From Siderastrea siderea (lineage: Eukaryota > Cnidaria > Anthozoa > Scleractinia > Rhizangiidae), in assembly GCA_964030785.1 (NCBI GenBank), contig OZ034972.1, positions 17,083,183-17,147,182 on the forward strand: a stretch of 64,000 nucleotides of DNA, in the 5' to 3' direction. This document shows positions 10,006 to 18,190 of the stretch, one piece after another. The notes beneath the pieces were generated by a model that worked only from the letters and a program-made list of their open reading frames with translations, was not told the DNA's origin and searched no databases. The position numbers were made by a program, and so were the translations under genes. Every line of letters begins with the position of its first letter. The stretch's first letter is position 1.

Positions 10006-11876
10006 CTTCTATAGATGCTTGGACTTCTGCCTTTCAAATTTTTGTGGGGGTATATACCACCAAATTCCCCCAGGAGGCCCCTGCCCTCATGAAGTATGGT
10101 GAGGTGGTTCGCGATTTGGAAGCGCGGGGGGCCAACTGGAGGTATTATGACACCAATTTCCGCTATTTAAAGCAACAACAGCCTGCCAGCTTGGCTTTAA
10201 ATGAGGTGCACTGGGAGTTGTGGATTCGCTCACAGAATCTATCAACCACAAAACCACCCAGGCCATCGAATGGGGGGGCTAGCCCCGTTTTAATCCCCCA
10301 TGGTTACTGCCGAAAGTTCCATAGTGGTGGTGCCTGTGCTGGTTGTAATTTCAAGCATGAGTGCAATAAGTGTCATCGGCTATATTCGAGCTCCAAATGT
10401 AATTTTGATGGTCCTGGCAATGCCATGATGGCCCCTAATTTGTCATCGGCCCACCAGCATCCTGAGGTGGTAGACCAATATATTGAGAAAGAATTGTCCT
10501 CTGGGCGCCTTGCTGGCCCCTTTCCTTGTTCTCCGTTTCCGTATTTTCGTGTGTCACCCCTTGGGGTAGTCCCTAAGAAATCACCTAGGGAGTTCTGCCT
10601 TGTACAGCATTTGTCGTATTCCTCAGGTGCTTCGGTGAATGATTATATTCCCCCAGAACATACTAGTGTCACTTACGCTCGCGTTGATGATGCTGTTCGG
10701 CTGATAACTCGGTCTGGGGTAGGTAGTTTTTTGGCCAAAACTGATATCAAGAATGCTTTCCGCATAATTCCTATTAGGCCTGAAGATTACAATCTTGTCG
10801 GAATGCGCTGGCGTGGACTTTTTTACTATGATCGTTGTATGGTCATGGGCTGTGGTAGCTCATGTAAAACTTTGGAGTCTTTCAGTAGTGCAGTTGAGTG
10901 GATTGCCAGGACCAAGCTCCACATACCTTACATGATTCATCTCTTGGATGATGTTCTCATCGTTGCTCCCACTAGGTCTCTGTGTTCCAGTCAGCTTTCT
11001 TGTTTTCTGGACTTGTGTGACTATTTGGGTATACCTATGTCCCCTGAAAAAACTGTAGGTCCAGCGGTGGTTTTGTCATTTGCCGGTATTGAACTTGATA
11101 CCATTCGCTCTGAGGCCCGTCTCCCCTCAGACAATTTGCTGCGGTGTGTTGATTTACTTTCAGCATTTCTGACTCGGAAGAAGGTTACTCTACAAGAATT
11201 ACAGTCCCTTATAGGGCTTTTGAATTTTGCATGTTCTGTTGTCCTTCCGGGACAGGCATTTCTCCGTCGGCTTATTGATTCAACTGTCGGCATTAAACGA
11301 CCACAGCACCTTGTCAGACTTAATTCAGCTGTTAAGTCTCACTTGCGGGTTTGGCTCACTTTCCTGTCAGATTTTAACGGCTGTTCCTTTTTTATGCATG
11401 AAGGGTGGTTAACTTCATCCACGCTTCATCTATACACTGACGCGTCAGGGGCATTAGGTTTTGGGGCTGTTTTTGGTGACCAGTGGTGTTATGGTGAGTG
11501 GCCTGAGTCCTGGAAATCATACAATATCGCTGTCCTCGAGTTTTATCCAATTGTCCTCAGTGTACTGTTATGGGGTCATAGGATGAAAGATAAGTGGGTC
11601 CTCTTTTTCACAGATAATGAAGCATTAGTCCATGTTATTAATAAGAATTCATGTCGGGACCCCCTCCTAATGTCCTTTGTACGGAAGCTTGTTCTTTCTT
11701 GTCTCAAGCATAATATTTTGCTTCGAGCCCGCCATGTTCCAGGAATTCACAATAATTTGGCGGATTCTTTGTCCCGTTTGCAGATCCAGCGTTTCCAGCA
11801 GCTCGGCCCCGCTCACATGCACCCAACTCCGACAGTTGTCCCTCCACCCATGCAGCCTCAAAATTGGAGGATGTAG
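9711..11876 (+). CDS. Fused Gag core - RT - RNase H polyprotein of element A1
   Basis: 721 codons, open from 9,651 with no ATG; the first GTG is at 9,711. Order: Gag core (about 40-190); Cys/His zinc knuckles (about 200-231), where the second reads CNKCHRLYSSSKC with Tyr in place of the His seen in A2 and A3; RT (about 232-530) with AKTDIKNAF (motif A) and LLDDVLI (motif C, Asp413-Asp414); RNase H (about 570-690) with Asp577 (YTDASG), Glu610, Asp635 (FTDNEA) and Asp685. RT copies the element RNA and RNase H removes it. Gag and RT are normally separate overlapping frames, as in A3. Here a 163-nt deletion at 10,406/10,407 joins them in one frame. Catalytic residues are intact. Confidence 0.9.
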   Translation: MASVFHNLSGEPLGVGAPAPGQDRPRDVFTPTCLSTHCRVPAKLKAKIWAHEYFDFGLLLANSPTEPQYHLSVTTSAVSGSAGLPTLCLEPTNKAKPLTSIDAWTSAFQIFVGVYTTKFPQEAPALMKYGEVVRDLEARGANWRYYDTNFRYLKQQQPASLALNEVHWELWIRSQNLSTTKPPRPSNGGASPVLIPHGYCRKFHSGGACAGCNFKHECNKCHRLYSSSKCNFDGPGNAMMAPNLSSAHQHPEVVDQYIEKELSSGRLAGPFPCSPFPYFRVSPLGVVPKKSPREFCLVQHLSYSSGASVNDYIPPEHTSVTYARVDDAVRLITRSGVGSFLAKTDIKNAFRIIPIRPEDYNLVGMRWRGLFYYDRCMVMGCGSSCKTLESFSSAVEWIARTKLHIPYMIHLLDDVLIVAPTRSLCSSQLSCFLDLCDYLGIPMSPEKTVGPAVVLSFAGIELDTIRSEARLPSDNLLRCVDLLSAFLTRKKVTLQELQSLIGLLNFACSVVLPGQAFLRRLIDSTVGIKRPQHLVRLNSAVKSHLRVWLTFLSDFNGCSFFMHEGWLTSSTLHLYTDASGALGFGAVFGDQWCYGEWPESWKSYNIAVLEFYPIVLSVLLWGHRMKDKWVLFFTDNEALVHVINKNSCRDPLLMSFVRKLVLSCLKHNILLRARHVPGIHNNLADSLSRLQIQRFQQLGPAHMHPTPTVVPPPMQPQNWRM

Positions 11877-11930
11877 TGACCCACTTAATTAGTTCTAGTT
11901 TGCAGCCATCTTCCATTCCAACCTATCGCC

Positions 11931-12791
11931 GTGCCTGAAGGCTGTACCGCAATTTTCATTTCAGCTCTGTCGGTAATCCGTCATCTGATTTCTCAATCCC
12001 TCCAGCGACACTGGCTCTTTTCATTGCCCATTTATATCAGCAAAATTACGCTTCTTCCACGGTCAATACCTATGTTTCCTGCACTGGGTTATTCGCACTG
12101 GCTGGCGGGTGTTTCCGATCCCACCAGAGTATTTTTTATTCTAGAGATGTTAAAAGGGTATGGAAAGGTTGACCCGCGCTTTGATATGCGGATGCCACTC
12201 TCCATTCCCATATTAACAAAGATTTCTCAGCAGTGCCCCAGTATTATGGATTCTCACTACGTTTCCACTATGTTTAAAGCTATGTGTGCTATGGCTTTTT
12301 ATGCCGTTTTGCGCATTGGTGAAAACACAGTCACCAAACAATCACCAGCTGTGTTACAGTTGCGGCAGTTGGAAAAGTTGTCTACTGTGCGTGGGGACAC
12401 TGAGGCAATAAAGGTTACTTTGTATTCCTTTAAACACCATTACAATGAGCCACCACTCTCCGTGGTCGTTTGCAAAGTGGACACCCTCCTTGTTTACCTC
12501 CAATTCCGAGGTTGTCAGCCAGTACCCATTTTTCAGCATCTGGATGGGTCACCTGTTACCCGTTCTGAATTTTGCGACTGGTTGGCAAGGGCAATCAAGA
12601 GCTGTGGTCTTAACCCAGACAGATATAAGGGTCATAGCTTTCGCATCGGAGTAGCCTCCCACGCTGCCGAGTGTGGCTATTCCGAAACCCAGATTCGTCT
12701 TTTGGGGCGATGGAAATCAGATGCTTTTAAAAAGTATATTCGGCTACCTAGTTTGCAAAGTACACCTACTTGTTTCAGCTCTCCTTCTTAG
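11931..12791 (+). CDS. Tyrosine recombinase (YR) of element A1
   Basis: 286 codons from a GTG with no good ATG; the start is only the opening of the frame. The catalytic domain is complete: Arg128 (LRIGE), His235 and Arg238 (GHSFRIG), Trp261 (LGRW) and nucleophile Tyr269 (KKYIRLP). The family joins circular element DNA into the genome by site-specific strand exchange. The N-terminal helical part (IAHLYQQNYASSTV) lies in another frame upstream of about 12,078; the extra base near TTTCCTGCACTGGG is shared by all copies. An 18-bp deletion relative to A2 and A3 removes residues after PLSVV, as in A4. It follows the RT stop by about 55 nt in the same frame. Confidence 0.85.
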   Translation: MPEGCTAIFISALSVIRHLISQSLQRHWLFSLPIYISKITLLPRSIPMFPALGYSHWLAGVSDPTRVFFILEMLKGYGKVDPRFDMRMPLSIPILTKISQQCPSIMDSHYVSTMFKAMCAMAFYAVLRIGENTVTKQSPAVLQLRQLEKLSTVRGDTEAIKVTLYSFKHHYNEPPLSVVVCKVDTLLVYLQFRGCQPVPIFQHLDGSPVTRSEFCDWLARAIKSCGLNPDRYKGHSFRIGVASHAAECGYSETQIRLLGRWKSDAFKKYIRLPSLQSTPTCFSSPS

Positions 12792-13188
12792 GCAATTGTT
12801 GGTTTGGAATATGGCTGCTTCTCGGCCATGACAAACCAGTCTACAGGGGTGGCTGTTTCGTTGTCTGGCTGATTATTATTTAGGGGTTACAGGAGCATAG
12901 TTTGCAGGGGCACCTGCGGTCACCATTTAATCTTTTAGTTAGTCCTAATATAAACTTCCAAACAGTTTACAGGGGTAGCTTGTTTGGAATTTTCTTTGCC
13001 TATATGCAGCGCAGTTTGCAGGGGTAACTGTTCTGCTCCTCACAATAATCTGTATTCCTACACATCACTGCAGTAGCTCGCAGGGGTAGCTGCTTGTCTT
13101 TCAGCTTTTTGTTGTCCGTGTTCCTCCAGAGACTAGTCCCTGTTGTCAGTGCTAGGGTGGGGCTGCCCACTTTACCCAAGTGAGCTTT
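12792..13188 (+). repeat. 3' non-coding region of A1 with GCAGGGG repeats
   Basis: No gene. The motif GTTTGCAGGGGTAGCTG and variants recurs about five or six times between 12,838 and 13,100 (near 12,842, 12,900, 12,965, 13,013 and 13,077). Each copy carries a small CAG...CTG dyad, so they could form serial hairpins in RNA. The same region follows YR in all copies. Confidence 0.65.
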
Positions 13189-13430
13189 GGCGGTTCATTG
13201 CCCTCACCTTTGATGGGCGTAGCTTTTGTTTTATTGTGTCGTTCATTTTTGCAATGAATTTTGGAATATTAAAGCGGCTATGTGTTGCTTGCACATAGCC
13301 AAAATTTATCCAGACAAAAGGTGTGTGTCTTTTCTTCTGGCCCATCAAACTGAGCTACCGCTGACAACAGTAAGTAGCCCCTGTTAAATTTGTTTGAGAA
13401 GACATGAACATTCCAGAGGGATAGCATAAA
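13189..13430 (+). repeat. Terminal repeat B of A1 (B1/B2 hybrid)
   Basis: 242 bp, the length of the B1 and B2 repeats of other copies. The distal part (AACAGTAAGTAGCCCC) matches B2 of A4, not B1 (AACAGTAATTAGCTCC), while upstream sequence is that which precedes B1. This marks a recombinant that lost B1-A2. Confidence 0.8.
13268..13300 (+). terminator. ATTAAA signal followed by a perfect 9-bp hairpin
   Basis: ATTAAA (13,268-13,273), a common animal poly(A) signal variant, is followed by GGCTATGTG, loop TTGCTTG, then CACATAGCC (13,276-13,300). The unit is conserved in every B repeat, for example 33,149-33,178, and is repeated in B2. It is probably the RNA 3' end or a recombination structure; which one is inference. 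Confidence 0.5.
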
Positions 13431-13965
13431 AGCTGTTTTGTACAATCTCGTATACTTTGCTGGAAACCACTAAAAAGTAGTGTGCCCAGTGCAAAAACGA
13501 CAAACCGTGCTGATCTCGGGTTGAAAACGCTGTCTTGTAAAAACTCGTGCACTTTTCTAAATATCGCTAAAACGTAGTACGCCCAGTGTGAAAATGACAA
13601 AACGTGGTGATGTTGAGCTGAAAATGCTGTTTTGTACTTAATGCAAACTTGTGCACTTTATTGAAAATCGCTCAAAATTCGTGCGCCCAGTGCAAAAATG
13701 CTAAAACGTGCTGGTCTCGGGTTGAAAACGCTGTTTTGCACAAATTCGTGCAATTTGCTGAAAATGGCTAAGAAAATGTACGTTCAGCGCGCAATTGACA
13801 AAACGTGCTGATCTCGGGGGCTGAAAACGCAGTTTTGGACAAACTCGTGCACTTTGCTAAATATGGCTAAGAAAAGTTGCACCCAGTGCGGAAGTGACAA
13901 AACGTGCTAATCTTAGGCTGAAAACACTGTTTTGTACAAACTCGTGCACTTTGCTGAAAGTCCCT
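13431..13965. repeat. Satellite S2 between A1 and B1
   Basis: 535 bp, about 5.5 monomers. It starts with the right half of the monomer split by A1 (AGCTGTTTTGTACAATCTCG) and ends with the left half of the monomer split by B1 (GCTGAAAGTCCCT). It matches 6,085-7,197 in S1 with several monomers missing. It lacks one monomer present in S4 and S8. Confidence 0.95.
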
Positions 13966-14118
13966 TAATGTTTCCAACCCATGAAAAACAAGAACACAAC
14001 AATGATATGTGGGTAAGGGGTTAGGAATGAAGTACTCCAGTAGCAGGCCAGTGGAACTAAATGCCATCAATAAATGAATCACTAATCCGGCTTGGTAAGG
14101 GGGTCAAAGCCCCGTCCT

Positions 14119-14290
14119 CTGCAGGTCACAAAGTCCTGGGAGAGGTTCCTAATCCTCTTCGGGGCTGCAGTCACAATACCCCAAAAGAGGTCCTTACTCC
14201 CTTTCAGGGCTGCAGGTCACAATATCCTGAAAAGGTCCCTACTCCCCCTCAGGGCTGCAGGTCACAATACCCTGAAAGAGGTTCCTAGTG
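14119..14290. repeat. Minisatellite, about 45-bp unit x 4
   Basis: Four imperfect tandem units beginning GGGCTGCAGGTCACAATA and continuing CCTGAAAAGGTCCCTACTCC. The first unit is the most diverged. The minisatellite is conserved in all four B copies, with the same unit number. Confidence 0.8.
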
Positions 14291-14311
14291 CTAAGGGAGT
14301 TTAGACTCATG

Positions 14312-14325
14312 GTTACCATGGCAAC
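14312..14325. promoter_or_regulatory. X-box-like dyad GTTACCATGGCAAC
   Basis: Near-palindrome matching the RFX-factor X-box pattern GTnnCC-AT-GGnAAC. It is identical in B2 (34,786-34,799), B3 (51,533-51,546) and B4 (63,494-63,507). The position is 3' of YR. Function is not shown; chance similarity is possible. Confidence 0.35.
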
Positions 14326-14450
14326 CCATCAATTCTGTGACTCTATGGGGCCAAGAGTGCCTGTATGGGAGCACTTCATCCCCACAAATACACAAAATGT
14401 ATTCCCCATAGACGAAACAACCCCAACCCCGAAAATAAGTAATTAATTAA

Positions 14451-15514
14451 CTAATTAAAGGTATCACCTAACAACTGATGGGATACCCCAGAAAGAAGGG
14501 AATGTGGGCACTGAACATATCTTTCGTAGCAGTAAGAGGACCACCGCCCAAGTGTTTTTATTAGCCAAGGGGGAAGGCCCACAGAAGCAGAGGTTGTGGC
14601 AGCCCCAATTCTATAGCTATGTCCTGCATACTGAGATGGTTGAAAACCTGACATAGAGAGAAGCTGCCTAGTTTCAGAGGTAAGTTCCGCTTTTGTGAGG
14701 GGAGCCCCAGACAAGTACTGAAAAAGTGGACCTGTTTTGTTCCCCCGGTAGGACAAATAATTTGCTATAGCCAAAACAGGGCAGACCCTCTGGTCAGTCT
14801 TTCCAATAACAATAGTCTGACCCGAACGAAATGGGTCGGTTTCGGATATTTTTATCCTAACTGACATATGTTCAGGGTTTTGAAAACTGGGGAAAAAGGT
14901 TATATACATGAATAGGGTGAGTTGCAGGTCATTTCTCCCAAGCGGATGAAACCAAAAAAGGCTAAGGTCATGGCTGCCCATACCATAATAGAGTCATAGT
15001 TAGTGGTGGTTGGGATTGCAAGAAGTTGGAAGAACAATTTCAGGTGGTTTATTGTAATAGGGAGTCGAATGCGGGTAGAATCGCCCTGGGAATGTTTGAT
15101 GCCGCGGCAAATCAACTGCAGGCGCAATAATTTTTTAAGGTCCAGGTCATAGCCTGAGCGGATATGCAGGTGTCTAACTGCAGCCAGGTAGCCCTTGATG
15201 GATGAGTGTTTAATGGTTTTGGCTAAATATGCAACATACTGAATCAGAGTCTCTTGATTGGTTGGCAAATGAGTTGACTTGTGTGGGCTGTGGAGGGTGC
15301 AAAAGTCCAAAAATCTTCGTTCACCAGATGTGTATGTTTGTTTAGTAGAGGCAGCAACAGAGAGACTTAAGTAATGTGGATGTCGGCATTTAGATAACCA
15401 ACATTGCCGGGGGTATGGGACATGGGGCTGGGTCTGCATGAGGCGCCAGTCTGCGAAATCGATCCATCTGAAATCGAGAGAGGGAATCCGCGGTTTCATT
15501 TGTCTTGCCTTCAA
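14451..15514 (-). pseudogene. Tyrosine recombinase of B1, frameshifted
   Basis: Two frames. The upstream one (14,900-15,514) carries the SAM-like N-terminus (STKQTYTSGERRF, IKGYLAAVRHLHI) and the first catalytic Arg (FIRLGEMT). The downstream one (14,451-14,981) carries HSYRIG (His and Arg), LGRW and the Tyr of ERYVQ. A 22-nt deletion near 14,904, compared with B3, separates them; B2 has the same deletion. All catalytic residues are encoded but not in one frame. Confidence 0.85.
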
Positions 15515-15900
15515 TGTGTTCTGCCCTTGGATAGAAGTTATGTCTTAAAGTTAAGAGGGTAAAATGGCGAACGAGGTCCATAACCCTAGGAATGTGGGAT
15601 CGTTTAGAGTTTACTATACTGACAACCGATTTGTTGTCACAATAGAAAACAATACGCTTATTAGCGAACTCATCCCCCCATAGGTGGCATGCTACCACCA
15701 AGGCAAATAACTCTTGCCAGGCAATGCTTATACCAGGAGCATTGACCTGGTGGTGAGTCTCCCACCTACCCTGAAACCATTTCTGACCTAATATCCCACC
15801 GTACCCAAGTGTGCCTGAGGCATAGGTATGGAGTTCTCAGGAGTCGGAGTCTAGCCATGAAGTAGGGAGGAAAATCCCGGCCCCGTTCCAAGTGCGAATA
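15390..15900 (-). pseudogene. RNase H domain of B1, degraded
   Basis: Recognised by YCDNKSVVSIVN (third acidic site) and TNETADSLSRF (last Asp) in the frame 15,390-15,701, with the upstream part in another frame. The first catalytic site reads TYASG, where A has TDASG, so the metal-binding Asp is Tyr. A TAG at 15,903-15,905 separates it from RT in all copies. Confidence 0.75.
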
Positions 15901-15902
15901 AA

Positions 15903-17001
15903 CTATTGCCACATAGTAAGATCCTTGAAGAAACCCTTGCTTAATTTAATGTGGTGGTAAGGTTTAGCGACTTTACGAGTTAGCTCAATCATGTGCTGTA
16001 GAAAGGGTCTCCCATGGGGGATAACTCTGCACGCAAAGTTCAAAGTCCCAATGAGTGATTGTAACTCCATTAGGATGCATGTCCTTTTTGTTTGAAAGAG
16101 GGCAAGGGAGGCCTGTATCCGTTCTACCTTATCTACTGGGAGTCTGGCCTCAATCTGGACGGTGTCCAGGATAATTCCTATGAACTCAAGGGTAGTAGAA
16201 GGGCCCTCTGTTTTGTTGGCTGCAATGGGGATACCCAGATTCCTAAAGGTCAAGAGCCTGCCTATTCAAGCTCTGCTGGCATAGCAAATTTAGAGGAGGG
16301 GAGGATGAGGCTGGTTCGATGATCAAGAAATCATCGAGGATATGACAAACAAATGAAACCAGGCATTGATTGAGGAGGATCCACTCTATCGCATCAGACA
16401 GTAAATTGAAAAGGAAAGGGGCACTCCTGAAGCCAAATGGAAGGACTTTGTCATAGTAGTAGCTACCCTCCCAATACATGCCGAATAGCTCACAATCTGA
16501 AGGCCCAAGAGAGATGAGGCGAAATACTGACTCAATGTCTGTCTTCGCAAGAAAGCACCCTTGGCCGAGGCTCAAAATCCCTTGGATTGCATTGTCGATT
16601 GTTATCTACTGAAGGCTGAAATCCTCCTTGGGGATTGAAGAGTTGATACTCGTCTCTCCAGATTTTGGGAAGGATAAGTGAAAGATGGCCCTAAACTTAG
16701 TAGAATGTTTTTTGGGGACCAATCCGATGGGGGACACCTGGAAATTGGGCAGTAGTGGGCTGGGGAAAGGACCCGCAACTCGCCCCAGGGCCACTTCCCT
16801 GGAAAGGTTTTCTGAAACAGTATTTGGTTGGGAAAGGGCAGTGGGCAGATTCCTAGAGAATCTAGCAACACGTCTCCCAGTAAAACCCACATCGGCCCCA
16901 TACCTAAGATTGTTACACAATTTCGAGACAAATTCCTGATCAGGATGATTAGTCAATGTTTCCCCAAGTCGTCGTACATTAATAGGGTCGGGAAGGGACA
17001 A
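15903..17001 (-). pseudogene. Reverse transcriptase of B1, interrupted
   Basis: Three pieces. 16,606-17,001 has the N-terminus (PINVRRL, HPDQEFVSKL) and fingers (VSPIGLVPKK). 16,243-16,605 has AKTDIES (motif A), LPFGFRSAP (motif B) and ILDDFLI (motif C). 15,903-16,253 has the thumb/connection (MELQSLIGTLNFACRVI). A TAG at 16,606-16,608 interrupts between the first two, and a frame change near 16,255 separates the last two. Both lesions recur in B2 and B3, so they predate duplication. The start overlaps the Gag end, as is usual for the group. Confidence 0.85.
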
Positions 17002-17010
17002 GTAGTGTTC

Positions 17011-17676
17011 TCACTTTCGATGAGAGGAACTTGACTTTGAGTTTCCATGGTCATTATCTCTATTTCTCCCCCCTTCCCGCTCTCGTTGCCGGACAGGGTG
17101 GGTCGGGCAGTCAACCCTTGGGTGCGATCCACTACATTTGTTACATACATGTCTGAAATAGCAGGGGTCGCTATTACATGTGCCACTCGTATTGTAAAAG
17201 TTGCATGTGCCTCTGTTTGCGCCCCCTGTTGAAGAAACACTTCGCTGGGGTCCATTGGAAAAAAGCGGATACTCTTCTTTGAGTATCGCTGGTGACACAG
17301 TAGAAATGGTTAACCAAAGCTGAGTGTCAACCACTGACCAATTAATAGACTTATTTACACTAGCTTTCTGGCGAAACTTAAAATCATAAGATGCCCATCC
17401 TAACCCTTTGTGCACACGGGCTGCATACCTAATCAAACTAACATATTGCAAGAGTTCCTGCGATCTTGTTGGGAACTTGTCGATTAGTACACTCATATAG
17501 GAGGTAAAAGCAGTGGTCCACTGTTCAATATCGGTGATTGAGGTGGAGGCTGTCGGCTTCGATTTCTTCGTCACCTTAACAACAGAGTTCTCTAACGATA
17601 GGACAAGATTATCATCCTCGTGGTGCAGCGACAGGTTCTTAGGAAGTAGTTTTGAAAGATCAAAAAAACTCACCAC
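17011..17676 (-). pseudogene. Gag core with zinc knuckle of B1
   Basis: 221 codons from a GTG in the frame following the SAP part. It has a conserved Gag core (ITDIEQWTTAFTSYM, GWASYDFKFRQ), then CNFYNTSGTCNSDPCYFRH (C-x8-C-x4-C-x3-H) and CNKCSGSHPRVDC (C-x2-C-x3-H-x4-C), then a charged tail ending at 17,011. It binds element RNA by family analogy. It is separated from the N-terminal part by a frame change at a run of seven T (minus strand) at about 17,662-17,668. Confidence 0.8.
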
Positions 17677-18190
17677 TTTGGATGTCTTTGATGTACTGTC
17701 CTGGGATGTCTTGGAAGGGCGATGCGAAGTTTACCGCCGCAGTGTTCGTGGGAACTGTCGTTTCGGGCGCTGTGCCAGGCACAAGCGAAGCGGGCCTTTG
17801 GGCAAGAAGGCTCGACGAAGCACTCACAGCGGCCCTAGCCGCCTCGGTCGCTATTTCGCTGGCAGATTGTTTCTCAGTGTCCACAATGAATTGTTGGATC
17901 GTCTGCATCTGGCCGTCTGTAAACTCAGGGCGCTCTTGCCTTTGTGCCGCCGTTACGTCGTTGTTTGGAGCTGCTGGTTCATGTTCATTGATTTTTTGAA
18001 CCTGAGTTGGTGGTGGATTGTTCAGCTCCCGGAGCCGGCGTTCGAGAGTCTTTCGGACTCCTGTCGATGGTTTCCCATGTTGAACGCAAAGAGAGCGAAG
18101 GTCGGCGATGGATAGGGCTCCAAACACGGTCGGCTCAATATTCGGTTGTGCGCTCGGGCGGGAAGTCGACAGGCGTGCTCGTGGTGGCAT
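17660..18190 (-). CDS. Gag N-terminal part with SAP-like domain, B1
   Basis: 176 codons from ATG 18,188-18,190. Residues about 27-57 (LSIADLRSLCVQHG...GVRKTLERRL) match the SAP helix-extension-helix pattern of DNA-binding proteins. A Gln/Ala-rich helical stretch follows (QMQTIQQFIVDTEKQ). The frame stops at TGA right after the Ile-Gln-Ser-Gly-Glu-Phe-Phe end, where the Gag core continues in the +1 frame. It is highly similar in B2 and B3. A SAP domain at the front of Gag would let the particle protein touch DNA; this is inference. Confidence 0.75.
   Translation of the reverse strand: MPPRARLSTSRPSAQPNIEPTVFGALSIADLRSLCVQHGKPSTGVRKTLERRLRELNNPPPTQVQKINEHEPAAPNNDVTAAQRQERPEFTDGQMQTIQQFIVDTEKQSASEIATEAARAAVSASSSLLAQRPASLVPGTAPETTVPTNTAAVNFASPFQDIPGQYIKDIQSGEFF

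Larger units (their letters stand above)
7622..13430 (+). mobile_element. YR retrotransposon A, copy A1 (Ngaro-like)
   Basis: The left edge is the change from satellite (GGCTGAAAA) to GGCATTATTGG. The right edge is GGGATAGCATAAA followed by satellite AGCTGTTTTG. The contents are a terminal A repeat, SGNH hydrolase, repeat spacer, Gag, RT-RNase H, YR and one B terminal repeat. RT plus RNase H plus YR in one element, without integrase, defines a YR retrotransposon. No methyltransferase is seen. The B1-A2 part of the split repeats present in A2, A3 and A4 is missing here. The sequence is almost identical to A4, sharing a 5' deletion of about 63 bp, a hydrolase frameshift and an 18-bp YR deletion. 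Confidence 0.93.
13966..14450 (-). other. 3' non-coding region of B1
   Basis: No gene. It holds the minisatellite at 14,119-14,290, an X-box-like dyad at 14,312-14,325 and an A/T-rich stretch of TAATTAA repeats at about 14,438-14,458 next to the YR stop. No copy of the 5' leader is recognisable here, so I find no split direct repeat for B. Confidence 0.6.

Noticed and set aside
11021..11293. Minus-strand frames inside A RT
   Set aside because: Shadows of the plus-strand RT frame.
16092..16322. Plus-strand frames inside B (for example 16,092-16,322 and 17,513-18,115)
   Set aside because: Shadows of the minus-strand RT and Gag genes; no domain is recognisable.
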